Below are positions 7,452-17,057 of a stretch of DNA of 64,000 bases, in pieces. Origin of the DNA: Psychrobium sp051201665. GTDB lineage: Bacteria > Pseudomonadota > Gammaproteobacteria > Enterobacterales > Psychrobiaceae. The DNA lies in assembly GCF_051201665.1 (NCBI RefSeq), contig NZ_CP179210.1:4092001-4156000 (forward strand), in the 5' to 3' direction. The notes beneath the pieces were generated by a model. That model worked only from the letters and a program-made list of their open reading frames with translations, made no database searches and was not told the DNA's origin. The first letter of the stretch is position 1. Each line of letters starts with the position of its first letter. The position numbers were made by a program, and so were the translations under genes.

Positions 7452-8159
7452 ATGATCCTTGCAAAATTCGAACAAATTAAACAATACATCTGTCAACAAG
7501 TGGAACTAGGTCATTTGAAAGAACACGATCGCGTACCCTCTGAAAATGCATTGTCAGAGCAATTTGTTTGTAGCCGAATGACAGCACGTCGAGCTATCAC
7601 AGAATTATGCGATACAGGTTTATTAGTTCGTAGCCAAGGACGTGGAACTTTCGTCGCGACACTAAAATCTCAAACCTCATTAATGGAAATTCGTAATATT
7701 AGTGACGAAATCAGAGAGCGTGGGCATGACTATAGTGTTGAAGTTATTAGCCTAAAAGACGTCAAAGCAACGCAAGATGTTGCGATTACACTCGATATTG
7801 AAAAAGACACGTCTGTATTTTGCTCTACCCTTGTTCACCTCGAAGATAAAGTACCTGTACAACTGGAAGTGCGCTACGTAAACCCTCGGTTAGTGCCGAA
7901 TTATTTAAGCAATGATTTTACATTGCATACACCACACGAGTTTTTAAGTATGGCCGCCCCCTTAACTGAAGCAGAACACATCATTGAAGCGATCATGCCA
8001 ACATCATTGACAGCTAAGCTATTAAAGCTGGCCCAGTTTGAACCCTGCCTTCAAATAAAACGTCGCACTTTTAGTTCGAAAGGCGTTGTGAGTTTTGCGA
8101 CCCTCACTCACCCAAGTAGCCGCTTTAGAATTGGTGGCCGTTTTAGTGTTAACAGTTAG
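7452..8159 (+). CDS. hutC: Histidine utilization repressor HutC (GntR family)
   Basis: About 235 residues with an N-terminal GntR winged helix (residues about 10-70, including VPSENALSEQFVCSRMTARRAI) and a C-terminal UTRA ligand domain. The family represses hut genes and is released by urocanate. The ATG at 7452 is preferred over a TTG at 7437 in the same frame because typical HutC proteins begin just before the winged helix. It is divergent from hutI with the operator palindrome between them, which supports the assignment and autoregulation. Confidence 0.93.
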   Translation: MILAKFEQIKQYICQQVELGHLKEHDRVPSENALSEQFVCSRMTARRAITELCDTGLLVRSQGRGTFVATLKSQTSLMEIRNISDEIRERGHDYSVEVISLKDVKATQDVAITLDIEKDTSVFCSTLVHLEDKVPVQLEVRYVNPRLVPNYLSNDFTLHTPHEFLSMAAPLTEAEHIIEAIMPTSLTAKLLKLAQFEPCLQIKRRTFSSKGVVSFATLTHPSSRFRIGGRFSVNS

Positions 8160-8291
8160 TGGGTGTCAAAAATGAGCTATGCAAGCATCGCTATTGACTT
8201 TTATCGTTGATTTAAAAGTACTTTTCCAAATTTAGGGAACGATGCATAACAAATAAATTGCACCATGAACTGGCGCACTCATTAGTTTTAA

Positions 8292-9371
8292 CTATCCCAA
8301 TGTAAAGTCTAATCGCAACGTTTGTTTCTTGGCTGCAACAGCTTTGCCATCAACAAACTTTGGCGCATAACGCCACTGCTCTAATGCCAATTTCCCTTCT
8401 TTAATAAAGGCTTTACCCTCATATTCAAGCGTTTTTATATCATCAATAGTGCCAATATCGGTAATGGTAAACTCAAATACAACATAGCCACTTATTCCTT
8501 TTCTTACCATGTCCAATGGGTATCTTGGATTTACACGGTAAATGGGCGTTGCTTCTTGTGAATCATCCCATGGTGTCATTCTACCAATTGCCAAAGTATG
8601 CTTAGTCGCTTCATCAGGCATTCTCTTTCCTTCATAGGCTTGAACCAAAAATGCGTGGGTAGCAAGTTCTAATGGATGAGTAGCGCCTTCAATTTTGTCA
8701 AAAATAGGTAAATTAGAAGTCAACATTTCAATAGCATTATTGCGCTTTTCAAAGGATAAGTAGTATTTCCCAGCCCAAAATTTAGCTTCAACGACACGCG
8801 TGTCATTCTTTGGAAATTTATTGGATAAATAATCTAACGCTTTAAGTACAACCTTTCCTTTTTTACTTCCAAGGTTGATGTATTCCTTACCAATACTTAA
8901 TCTTGTTGCAGCTGCCAATAAAGGAGATTTCTCTTCTGCTTCATCTGCAATATCTAATGCTTCACTTAGATACCTTTTACGTTTTCTATTATCATTCCAA
9001 CCAATTGATTTAGAAAAAGAGTAGTACAAGTCGATTAACTCTTTGCTCTCTTCGCCATAAGTATCTTTGTAAATTTGAGCAATAAAAGATTCCAACTCAT
9101 CGCTATGCTTAAACTCTTTTAGTTTGTGTAATGTCACAACATAATTTAAGGCTAGTTTTGCAGAGTTAATATGCGTATCGCCATATAACTTTCTACCCAG
9201 TTCATAAGCTTCTTTTGCAGCAGTCTTTTGGTGTGTTAGGTCGTTAGAGTTTAGTGATGATTTATAGCTTTGATAGGCAGTTTTGAACTGTTGTTGCAAT
9301 TCTGCCGAGTTATTGGCGTAGGCAATTGTGAAAAATTGTGCAATAACAAAAATATAAATGCATAGCTTCAT
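8292..9371 (-). CDS. Periplasmic TPR-like protein with TonB C-terminal domain
   Basis: The 359-residue product begins with a signal peptide (MKLCIYIFVIAQFFTIAYA). A helical TPR-like middle (about 30-260) follows, then a C-terminal TonB domain (about 270-359) with YPLDMVRKGISGYVVFEFTI and a final WRYAPKF...LDFTLG. This architecture is common in Alteromonadales as a TonB-family protein without a clear membrane anchor. The ATG at 9371 is supported by the signal peptide and by AGGATT upstream. The upstream in-frame extension looks non-coding. Partner and function are unknown. Confidence 0.85.
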   Translation of the reverse strand: MKLCIYIFVIAQFFTIAYANNSAELQQQFKTAYQSYKSSLNSNDLTHQKTAAKEAYELGRKLYGDTHINSAKLALNYVVTLHKLKEFKHSDELESFIAQIYKDTYGEESKELIDLYYSFSKSIGWNDNRKRKRYLSEALDIADEAEEKSPLLAAATRLSIGKEYINLGSKKGKVVLKALDYLSNKFPKNDTRVVEAKFWAGKYYLSFEKRNNAIEMLTSNLPIFDKIEGATHPLELATHAFLVQAYEGKRMPDEATKHTLAIGRMTPWDDSQEATPIYRVNPRYPLDMVRKGISGYVVFEFTITDIGTIDDIKTLEYEGKAFIKEGKLALEQWRYAPKFVDGKAVAAKKQTLRLDFTLG

Positions 9372-9461
9372 GGCGCAATCCTTTGTCTTTTGTTGTTTAG
9401 TTAGTAATATAATCTTTTTAAAAGAACACGATACCACTGATAGCAATATCGTGTAAGTCTC

Positions 9462-11330
9462 TTATTTTTTAAGCGACTCAATCCAAGTCATCACATCGGA
9501 ATCAACAACCGACATGGGTCTAGCCCCCTTAAGCAAGATTAGATCATGGAAAGCTTTAATATCAAACTTATCACCTAGTTCACGCTCTGCTGTTTGGCGT
9601 AGTTCTACAAACTTCAACATGCCCAGTTTGTAACCTAACGCTTGTCCTGGCCACGCCATGTAACGTTCAATTTCTGAGGTTACATCGGATAATCCTGTGC
9701 CTGTGGTGGTATGGAAATAATCAATGGCTTCTTCGCGGGTCCACTTTTTATAATGTAAACCAGTGTCGACAACTAAACGTACTGCGCGGTATAGCTCAGC
9801 TTGTAAACGACCTAGATTTCCCCAAACATCGCCTTCATACATGCCCATTTCAAGTGCTACTAACTCTGAATACAGTGCCCAACCTTCAACAAAACCGTTA
9901 AACGGTGCGTTTTGGCGCATCAAACCAATATCTGTTTGTTCCATATTCAAAGCAATTTGGAAGTGATGTCCTGGTGCTGCTTCGTGATAAGTCAGCGTTT
10001 TTAAGCTAAATTTAGGCACTTCTTTCATATTACGAAGATTGATAGAAAACTCACCTTTACGTGAACCATCTAGGGTTGGCGGCGTGTAAAATCCACCGGG
10101 AGCACCTGCTTCAGTCACTTTAGGTATGCGTTTTACTTCAACACCAATGGTCGGCATAGTCGCAAAAAGTTGCGGTGCCTTTTCCATAATGATATTAATT
10201 TCTTGGTTAAGATAATCCAATAATTCTTGGCGGCCTTCGTCGGAATCAGCAAACAATTGTTTTGGATCTTCAGCCAAGGCAACCATGCGTTCGCCAACGC
10301 TGCCCGTGGTTAATCCTTGTGATCCTAAAAGTGCATCCATCTCATCGCTGATACGTTTGACTTCACTTAAACCAATCTCGTGAATTTGCGCGGCACTAAG
10401 ATCAGAATCACCTAAGAATTTAATTTCATGCTGGTAAAACTCACTACCATTGGGCTGTGCCCAAATACCATCACCAACTGGCGCTTTTTCTCTTAGCGAT
10501 TTCATTAAATCATTAACATTTTGATAAGCTGGATAAACCTGCTGACTTACAACGTTATGAGCACGTAGCATTAACGCTTTTACCATTCGTTCATCGCCAA
10601 TACTTGCTTGTGCGAGTTTGCTTTCAAAACTGGTCATTAATGAATGTTTATCAACTTTTGGCGCGACAAACGCATTTAAAAACTTGAGGGTATTTGGAAA
10701 TAGTTTCTTCGGTAAAATAACGCCATTATTTGCATCATAAGCCACTTTCTCGCGCACCTGTTCTACCATCACGGCAAGTGCTTCTAAACGCATAATATAG
10801 TCATTAGCTTGTGCTAAATTAGTCACTGGCTGTTGATTTTCAAGGATTTTAGGAATATCAATCAATGGGCCCGCAATTTGACTCACAATAAAAGGTAAAT
10901 GTCCGCCCCATGTATCAATATAACCGGCATCAAAATTCTGTGAACCAGCATAGTAATTGTCGATGACCTGATTCACTTGCAAATGCAGTTTACTGTCAGC
11001 GGGTAATCCAGCCAACTCAACATTTTCTAATGCTAACGCCGCCTTTTTCATGGTGTTTTGCAGCTTCTTCATACCCTCTGGAGAATAATCCGGTAATTGT
11101 TGATTGTAATGCGCAACATAGTCATTACTTAAATTCAATGATGTTGCCAAAGCAGGTTGTTGCAACACATAAGCTAACGTATGTTTTTCAATCATTGCAT
11201 TAACCGCAGCCGCGCTCAAAGACTGTTTGGTCGTTAATTGAGAAATGGGTTCTTGGTTTGATGACGGAGTTGATGTTGTGCAGCCAGTAATAGTAGCAAT
11301 GACAGTTAATGCTAAAATAGATTTTTTCAT
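9462..11330 (-). CDS. DUF885 family lipoprotein, putative zinc-dependent hydrolase
   Basis: A 622-residue protein with a lipoprotein signal (lipobox ITGC, Cys at about residue 17) and a full-length DUF885 domain. YHEAAPGHHFQ (about 446-456) is the HExxxH-like metal site typical of the family, followed by a downstream Glu in FVEGWALYSE. Members are thought to be metal-dependent peptidases or carboxypeptidases, but the substrate is not known here. The ATG at 11330 is chosen because the lipoprotein signal starts there. It stands alone between a TonB-like gene and the large GGDEF protein. Confidence 0.9.
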   Translation of the reverse strand: MKKSILALTVIATITGCTTSTPSSNQEPISQLTTKQSLSAAAVNAMIEKHTLAYVLQQPALATSLNLSNDYVAHYNQQLPDYSPEGMKKLQNTMKKAALALENVELAGLPADSKLHLQVNQVIDNYYAGSQNFDAGYIDTWGGHLPFIVSQIAGPLIDIPKILENQQPVTNLAQANDYIMRLEALAVMVEQVREKVAYDANNGVILPKKLFPNTLKFLNAFVAPKVDKHSLMTSFESKLAQASIGDERMVKALMLRAHNVVSQQVYPAYQNVNDLMKSLREKAPVGDGIWAQPNGSEFYQHEIKFLGDSDLSAAQIHEIGLSEVKRISDEMDALLGSQGLTTGSVGERMVALAEDPKQLFADSDEGRQELLDYLNQEINIIMEKAPQLFATMPTIGVEVKRIPKVTEAGAPGGFYTPPTLDGSRKGEFSINLRNMKEVPKFSLKTLTYHEAAPGHHFQIALNMEQTDIGLMRQNAPFNGFVEGWALYSELVALEMGMYEGDVWGNLGRLQAELYRAVRLVVDTGLHYKKWTREEAIDYFHTTTGTGLSDVTSEIERYMAWPGQALGYKLGMLKFVELRQTAERELGDKFDIKAFHDLILLKGARPMSVVDSDVMTWIESLKK

Positions 11331-11386
11331 TATTGTTATATTCCTACGAAAGATCATAGAAATATAACAGTTGCCCAACAATAGTG

Positions 11387-14344
11387 CTAATGAATCAAAG
11401 CGAGAGGTTGAGGCGCACCAAGCCAGTCTCCCTGCACATAATCAACGCCAATTTCTTGCAGACATTTAAGGGTTTCTTCGTCTTCAACAAAGGTAGCAAC
11501 TGTTGATTTATCAACAACATGAGCAATTTCATTAATAGCACGTACTGTTGCTTTATTGACGGCCTGATCAGCTAAGCAACTGACCAAGGTACCGTCAATC
11601 TTAACGACATCAACTGGCAAACTCTTGATGTGACCTAACAGAGATGCATCACCGCCAAAATTATCTAACGTAAAGCGGGTGTTGTATTTAGCAAGTTCAG
11701 CCATAAAGTTCACTACATCCTGCAAGTTTTCATGGGCTGACATTTCAGTGATCTCAAAACTAATATTGGCACCGTCAATGTCGTATTGCTTTAGTTTTGC
11801 CACAACATACTGTAAAAAATCGCCATTACTCACTGAAATAGTCGATAAATTGATATTACAACGCACTCCCTCAAGAGTTTGACGATTCATTGCTATCCAT
11901 GAAAATGCACGGCTAACAACCCAGCGGTCGATAGTCATCAAGGCATCGAAACGACGAGCTAAATGTAGAAACTGACTCGCCGTGATTAACCCACCTTGAT
12001 GGCGCAATCGCAATAGAAATTCGTAACTAACAACACGGGTTCTATCAGCTATCTTAAACACTGGTTGTGCATATAATTCGAATCGTTCTTCGTTAATAGA
12101 CTCTCTTAACGCGCTAAGCTCTATATCTTTTTCATTGAGCATATGAGAATCACAGTCATAGCGATAAACCGTATTTCGCCCTGCTTTTTTAGCGCAATAA
12201 CAAGCGTCATCAGCTGCCGTTAAAATCTCTTTATAGGTTTGTGTATTATGCGTAAATTTGGTGATGCCTATACTCGCGCCAACTTTATACTCAACACCTT
12301 TCCAGACAAACGAATAAGCAGCAATAGCATCACAAATTTTTTGGGCTATCTCGACGCCTTTTTCAAGATTACAATTGGTCATAATAACCGTAAATTCATC
12401 ACCGCCAATTCGGCAAATAACATCATTGCGACGAACACCAAGTTTCAATAATGCGGCGATATTTTTTAATAATTCATCACCAGCTGGATGACCACATTCA
12501 TCATTAACTATTTTAAAGAAATCAAGGTCAAGGTAACAAAGGACATGCTCAGTTGGTTCATGGTTTTCAGGTAAATCAATGAGCTTGTGCATCGACCGTT
12601 CAAATTCAACGCGGTTAACTAAGCCTGTTAATGAATCATGACTCGCCTGATAGGACAGCTCTAATGAATACTGATGTTTTTCCGTAATATCTTCCGACGC
12701 CAATAAAATACGAGGTTGTCCATTATCAATTTCAACAACTTGCGCAGACTGCTTAACCCAGATGACATTACCATCTTGCGTTATTACGCGTATTTCCCAT
12801 TCGTGAAGCTCACTAGACTGTGAAAAACAAACGGATAAAAAGTGATCCACCAGCTCTTTATCATCTTCACAATACAATTGATGAAGCTTGCTATTCACTA
12901 AATCTTGCGTTTTATAACCAAGTTTTTTAGTCACAAATGCATTCGCTGAATTTATATTAAATGATTGATCTACTGTGAAAAACATAGAAGGCGTTTGATC
13001 GTAAAGAACCTGTAACCAAGACTCGTTCGGCTGTTGAATAACCGTTCCTTTTTCCATATCAGTCATATCGCGACAAGACATGACAGCGCCGACAATCTCA
13101 CCTTGTTGATCGTAGTAAGGATGATGTTTAGCGTGCAATACCATCTCTTTACCTTGTAAATCATGGCTAACAAACTCAACACTATCAATAATTCCTGCAA
13201 AGGCTTTATCTAAACTTGGCTTGATAATGGTTTCAAAATTCTTTTCACCATGTAGCAAGGCAACAGGTCGTTGAATGACATGCTCCTTTGGCAATCCAAA
13301 TTTGTTTTTATATGCATCATTCACGGCACAAAAGTTATAATTTTTATCAATAAAACTCAGTAAATCAGACGTTCCTTCTAAAATGCTAGTGTAGTAATCA
13401 AGTTGACGCTGAGTTGTTTGATTCTCTAATTCGCGAGACGCACTTAATGAAAAGCTGTCCAATAACGACTTAACTGATTGAATGCGATCGACTTCTGTCT
13501 TAGTCATTACGCCTAACACACCAATCACTTGATTATTTTTTCCGAATAAATAGATACCAATAACACAGCTGACAATTTGTGATTGTTTAGCACTTAATGG
13601 CAATTCTGTTGGTTGCATCTGCAAAACATATGGCTGGCGAACCGTTGGTGGGACATTAGAAATTGGCAAACAATATTGATTGAGTGATAACTCACATTCT
13701 CGTTCAGTCATCGCCTTAATATTCACATTTACAAAATCAGGATCAGCCACACTACCTATAAATGCATAATCAACGTTGAGATAACGGGTCATGAGCTTAA
13801 CAAGCTCACTAAAATAGAGCTCACCTTTTGGCAAAGAAAGACCGAGATTAAGCATGTCAATTTTAGTAGCCTGCTGCCCTCGCTCTAACTCGTTTGCCAA
13901 TCTAAATGTTGCTGCATTAATTGCCGTTCTCTGGGCGGCATAGCTAAACTTTGCCTTTGAATTCATAAACGCGAGATGGCCGATTACTTTATGGCGAGCA
14001 TTGAGAATTGGCATGATGAAATGATGATTAAACTGCTGTCCATTAACAGTAATCAAGCTTGGTTCAGTTAACCTTTCAACAGAATTTCCGGTTAAGAGAT
14101 CGTTTACCGTATTATTATCAATACAATAATTCGCATCATAAAGCTGCTTTTGATTACTAAAAGCAGCCTGCACATTAACATGCTGTTTATAAACAATGCC
14201 GAAGGTTGCAATCACTACACATTCAACATCAAAGCATTTTGCAAGATAAGACGACGCTTGAACAAAAAATTCTTCACGTGGCATCTTACAAAAATCCTGC
14301 ACAATTTGATTGTCATCTATCTTTGCTGGCATATTTACGCTCAT
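11387..14344 (-). CDS. GAF/PAS/GGDEF protein with degenerate EAL domain
   Basis: The 985-residue soluble protein has two GAF-like regions (about 10-150 and 170-310), two PAS domains (about 325-430 and 445-565), a GGDEF domain with an intact GGDEF motif (near 650) and an EAL domain (about 735-985). The GGDEF part should be able to make cyclic di-GMP. The EAL part looks inactive. EAL reads EFL (near 775), the DD pair reads DN (near 893), and the usual AE(F/G)VE reads ATFVE (near 950), so metal and catalytic residues are lost. It may bind rather than cut cyclic di-GMP. The ATG at 14344 follows AAAGGAG. No membrane segment or partner gene is seen. Confidence 0.9.
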   Translation of the reverse strand: MSVNMPAKIDDNQIVQDFCKMPREEFFVQASSYLAKCFDVECVVIATFGIVYKQHVNVQAAFSNQKQLYDANYCIDNNTVNDLLTGNSVERLTEPSLITVNGQQFNHHFIMPILNARHKVIGHLAFMNSKAKFSYAAQRTAINAATFRLANELERGQQATKIDMLNLGLSLPKGELYFSELVKLMTRYLNVDYAFIGSVADPDFVNVNIKAMTERECELSLNQYCLPISNVPPTVRQPYVLQMQPTELPLSAKQSQIVSCVIGIYLFGKNNQVIGVLGVMTKTEVDRIQSVKSLLDSFSLSASRELENQTTQRQLDYYTSILEGTSDLLSFIDKNYNFCAVNDAYKNKFGLPKEHVIQRPVALLHGEKNFETIIKPSLDKAFAGIIDSVEFVSHDLQGKEMVLHAKHHPYYDQQGEIVGAVMSCRDMTDMEKGTVIQQPNESWLQVLYDQTPSMFFTVDQSFNINSANAFVTKKLGYKTQDLVNSKLHQLYCEDDKELVDHFLSVCFSQSSELHEWEIRVITQDGNVIWVKQSAQVVEIDNGQPRILLASEDITEKHQYSLELSYQASHDSLTGLVNRVEFERSMHKLIDLPENHEPTEHVLCYLDLDFFKIVNDECGHPAGDELLKNIAALLKLGVRRNDVICRIGGDEFTVIMTNCNLEKGVEIAQKICDAIAAYSFVWKGVEYKVGASIGITKFTHNTQTYKEILTAADDACYCAKKAGRNTVYRYDCDSHMLNEKDIELSALRESINEERFELYAQPVFKIADRTRVVSYEFLLRLRHQGGLITASQFLHLARRFDALMTIDRWVVSRAFSWIAMNRQTLEGVRCNINLSTISVSNGDFLQYVVAKLKQYDIDGANISFEITEMSAHENLQDVVNFMAELAKYNTRFTLDNFGGDASLLGHIKSLPVDVVKIDGTLVSCLADQAVNKATVRAINEIAHVVDKSTVATFVEDEETLKCLQEIGVDYVQGDWLGAPQPLALIH

Positions 14345-14478
14345 TCCTGTCACTCCTTTCCTCACAAGAGGAGGATTAGACTACTTATTGAGTTTTCCGA
14401 AATTAAAATATAGTCTACAAATCTAATTTTTGTGTAAGAAGTGCACGATAAATCGGCTGAATTCAAAGGGAAAACACC

Positions 14479-15552
14479 ATGTCTGATAATAACTCACCCC
14501 ATATCGTAGCGAGCTATGCCAGTATCAATCAGAAAAAAAGCGCTGGTAAAGAAGGTTTAGATAACAAAATCAAACAACTACGTAATATTTCTATCACGCC
14601 AATTACACTGACCATAGATCCACTTTCAACCCCTTGGACTAGCGAACAGAAAGACAATCATTTTCGCAGCGGTTGTGCGCCAATCATGGCGCTAGCATAT
14701 GCTTATCACCTCATAGAACAAGGCAATCACGCGGTTGTCATTCAAGCCGATGAGCCTCTTAAAACAGGTTATACGCGAGAAGAACGTCATCAATTAATGG
14801 CGGTTTATAACGACGAAACGACAATCGCCGATCTCTATAATGATTTAGCAATGGAGTTCATCAACAACCATCAGCTCAATGAAGATAAATTTAAAGCAAT
14901 TTCATCGGCGTTGTTCGAAAACTACCAAGCGACCTATCAACAACATATTGATGAGCGGCAAGCACATTTCTCACTGCCATCAGCACAATGGTTTAATAAT
15001 GTAACGTCGTTATTTAGAGGAGTCGATTGCGCTAATCCATTAATCGACTTCGAGGGGAAATTACTCATTTGTAGCAAAGAAATCGTTGAGCAATTAGCGT
15101 TTGGGTCGTCAATTGAAATTGCAGGTGTTAATTGCCAACAAATTACGACAGAAAATGAAGTAAAAGACCTTAAAACCATATGTAAATACAATCATTTAAG
15201 CACTGCAATCGAGCAAGCATCTATTCAAGCAAAGATTAACTTTTCTCAACAATTTTTACAGGATAATGCACTTCTTGAGGTATACACTTGCTACCCAATA
15301 GTGCCAATGGCATTTTTACAGTCCAGCGGGATTGTAAACTCGGTTGCTGAGATTCCACCATTACTTAATGATTATTCAGTCACCGTTACTGGCGGCATGA
15401 ATTTAGCGCGGGCACCATGGAATGCCCCAAGCCTCAATGCACTAATAACCATGGCTGAAAAACTCTTAATAGGCGACAAAGAGTATGGCTTAGTGCACGG
15501 CAATGGCGGTTTGGGTTACCGCCAAGGTGTTGCTATTTTAAAGAAGAGTTAA
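14479..15552 (+). CDS. Thiolase-fold protein, putative acyltransferase
   Basis: The 357-residue protein shows thiolase-like features. RSGCAPIMALAYAYHLIEQG (Cys66) fits the nucleophile-cysteine helix, and NDYSVTVTGGMNLARAP...HGNGGLG fits the C-terminal half. The final cysteine loop of typical thiolases is replaced by HGNGGLGYRQG, as in some SCP-x/acetyl-CoA acetyltransferase-like proteins. It probably acts on an acyl-CoA, but the reaction cannot be assigned. AAGGGAAAA precedes the ATG. The gene ends directly against the convergent DUF5062 gene. Confidence 0.6.
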   Translation: MSDNNSPHIVASYASINQKKSAGKEGLDNKIKQLRNISITPITLTIDPLSTPWTSEQKDNHFRSGCAPIMALAYAYHLIEQGNHAVVIQADEPLKTGYTREERHQLMAVYNDETTIADLYNDLAMEFINNHQLNEDKFKAISSALFENYQATYQQHIDERQAHFSLPSAQWFNNVTSLFRGVDCANPLIDFEGKLLICSKEIVEQLAFGSSIEIAGVNCQQITTENEVKDLKTICKYNHLSTAIEQASIQAKINFSQQFLQDNALLEVYTCYPIVPMAFLQSSGIVNSVAEIPPLLNDYSVTVTGGMNLARAPWNAPSLNALITMAEKLLIGDKEYGLVHGNGGLGYRQGVAILKKS

Positions 15553-15813
15553 TTACTGTAATAACTCATGATTTTCAGGAAGTTGTGACACAATCCATAA
15601 CACAAGACGGTGCTTTAAATTAGGGCCGTCTTCTTTATCTTCAGGTAACGGACTAATCAACTTATCGTTAACTAAGAGGCGATAAATTGCTTCTACTTTA
15701 TCTTTATTCGATTCTGCTTTATCTAAACCGCCATAACCGCGTTTAGTGGCATACGCCCTACCCAATTGCATCGCAAGCTTGAGTAATTTATCTTCATTCT
15801 TATGCTTTTTCAT
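15553..15813 (-). CDS. DUF5062 family protein
   Basis: An 86-residue, charged, soluble protein with the pattern KVEAIYRLLVNDKLISPLP and KHRLVLWI of the DUF5062 family found in Vibrio, Shewanella and relatives. No function is known. It converges with the thiolase-like gene, their stop codons adjoining at 15552/15553. Confidence 0.8.
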   Translation of the reverse strand: MKKHKNEDKLLKLAMQLGRAYATKRGYGGLDKAESNKDKVEAIYRLLVNDKLISPLPEDKEDGPNLKHRLVLWIVSQLPENHELLQ

Positions 15814-15853
15814 TGGCGCTTTCCCTTAATCACTTCAATCTGTTAGCTACTAA

Positions 15854-16013
15854 TACCATTAATTGCATTAAATATTTGCCCACTTGTACTTGTTAAAATT
15901 AACTAAAATGGCGTTGCTCTCAATCCTAATAGCCAGCTATTAGTCAATCGAGCGCCTTGTTTTAGCTGATTTTCTCTACGCACAACAAGATCACTTACTT
16001 AATGCAATTGGTA
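15854..16013. mobile_element. 160-bp MITE-like element, copy A (TWA target duplication)
   Basis: The element begins TACC and ends GGTA with related inverted ends, is flanked on both sides by TAA, and encodes nothing. Near-identical copies lie at 24637-24793 and 58868-59024. This copy is in reverse orientation to those and carries a 3-nt insertion in one terminal repeat. It sits between the DUF5062 gene and the 3' end of ilvY and fills most of that gap. An internal CTAATAGC/GCTATTAG hairpin lies at its centre. Confidence 0.85.
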
Positions 16014-16031
16014 TAAACTAACCCAAATTTG

Positions 16032-16922
16032 TTATTTTTCAATCTCTTCTTTCGCTAACTTCCACAATGATTCATTCAATGGCTGCTTCAAACGTTTCTT
16101 AAGGCAACAAATCACCACCTCAAACGGCTCCAGCGCAGGCGATACATCCATAATTTGAATTGAATCTTTTAACGGGCTGTTATCCAAAACAATTTTAGGC
16201 ACTAAACCAACACCAAACCCTAAACTCACCATGCTCACAATAGCCTCATTACCAGCCACTTCAGAATAAATATTGGGCTTAATGTTCTTGCGCCTAAACC
16301 ATTTATCTAATCGTTTTCTCGCAATGCCCTGTTCAGGAACAATAAGCGGTAGCTTATTCCAATTAAACTGCCCACTATCAACCTGTGCTTGCACTTCACA
16401 GCGATCAACAGGCGCTATAAACACCAATGGCGACACACCAATGGTTTGAAATGCCATATTACTCGGCAGCACATCTGGTTTAGCAGCAATCGCCATATCT
16501 TCTTGCTCATTAGTCACCCGTGGAATTGACTGCACAACATCACCGGTGCGCAGCTTTATTTCAACTTTCGGATATTGCTGGCGATAACGCGCTAATATTT
16601 GATGCAAAAAGCTATGGCTCGCCGTCACAGAGCAATAAATACTCAGCTCACCAAGCAACTCCTCACTGTCTCCCTCAAGTGAATGTTTAAATACATCCCA
16701 CTGTGCCAGTGACGATTTAGCATATTGAACGAATAGGTTTCCCTCTCGCGTTAACGCCACCGTTCTATTGTCTCGGTCAAACAATACAACACCAAGTTGT
16801 TGTTCTAACTGCTGAATATTACGACTTAACGTTGATGGGCTAACATGACACGCCTCACTCGCTTGAGCAAAGTGCAAGCTGTCTGCCAGTGCTAAGAACA
16901 TTTTTAGTTGTTTATTATCCAT
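16032..16922 (-). CDS. ilvY: LysR-type activator IlvY
   Basis: A 296-residue LysR-type regulator with the N-terminal winged helix (MDNKQLKMFLALADSLHFAQASEACHVSPSTLSRNIQQLE in pattern) and a C-terminal co-inducer domain. The family member next to ilvC activates it in response to acetolactate or acetohydroxybutyrate. It is divergent from ilvC with a 135-bp gap, the standard IlvY arrangement in gammaproteobacteria. Confidence 0.95.
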   Translation of the reverse strand: MDNKQLKMFLALADSLHFAQASEACHVSPSTLSRNIQQLEQQLGVVLFDRDNRTVALTREGNLFVQYAKSSLAQWDVFKHSLEGDSEELLGELSIYCSVTASHSFLHQILARYRQQYPKVEIKLRTGDVVQSIPRVTNEQEDMAIAAKPDVLPSNMAFQTIGVSPLVFIAPVDRCEVQAQVDSGQFNWNKLPLIVPEQGIARKRLDKWFRRKNIKPNIYSEVAGNEAIVSMVSLGFGVGLVPKIVLDNSPLKDSIQIMDVSPALEPFEVVICCLKKRLKQPLNESLWKLAKEEIEK

Positions 16923-16982
16923 GGAATGACCGTATCTAACGTTTCACTATTTGCAACACTGTAGCCCGTATATATCATTTTA

Positions 16983-17000
16983 CGCAAGAGAATAGTTGCG
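16983..17000. promoter_or_regulatory. Candidate IlvY operator
   Basis: CGCAA-8 nt-TTGCG forms an inverted repeat between divergent ilvY and ilvC. A further TTTGCAAC lies 30 nt to the left. The TTGC/GCAA character resembles known IlvY sites, but binding is inferred. Confidence 0.5.
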
Positions 17001-17057
17001 CTAATGTTGAACCATCGTCACTTGGTGACCCACTAACAATTTATAGCAGGAACGATC

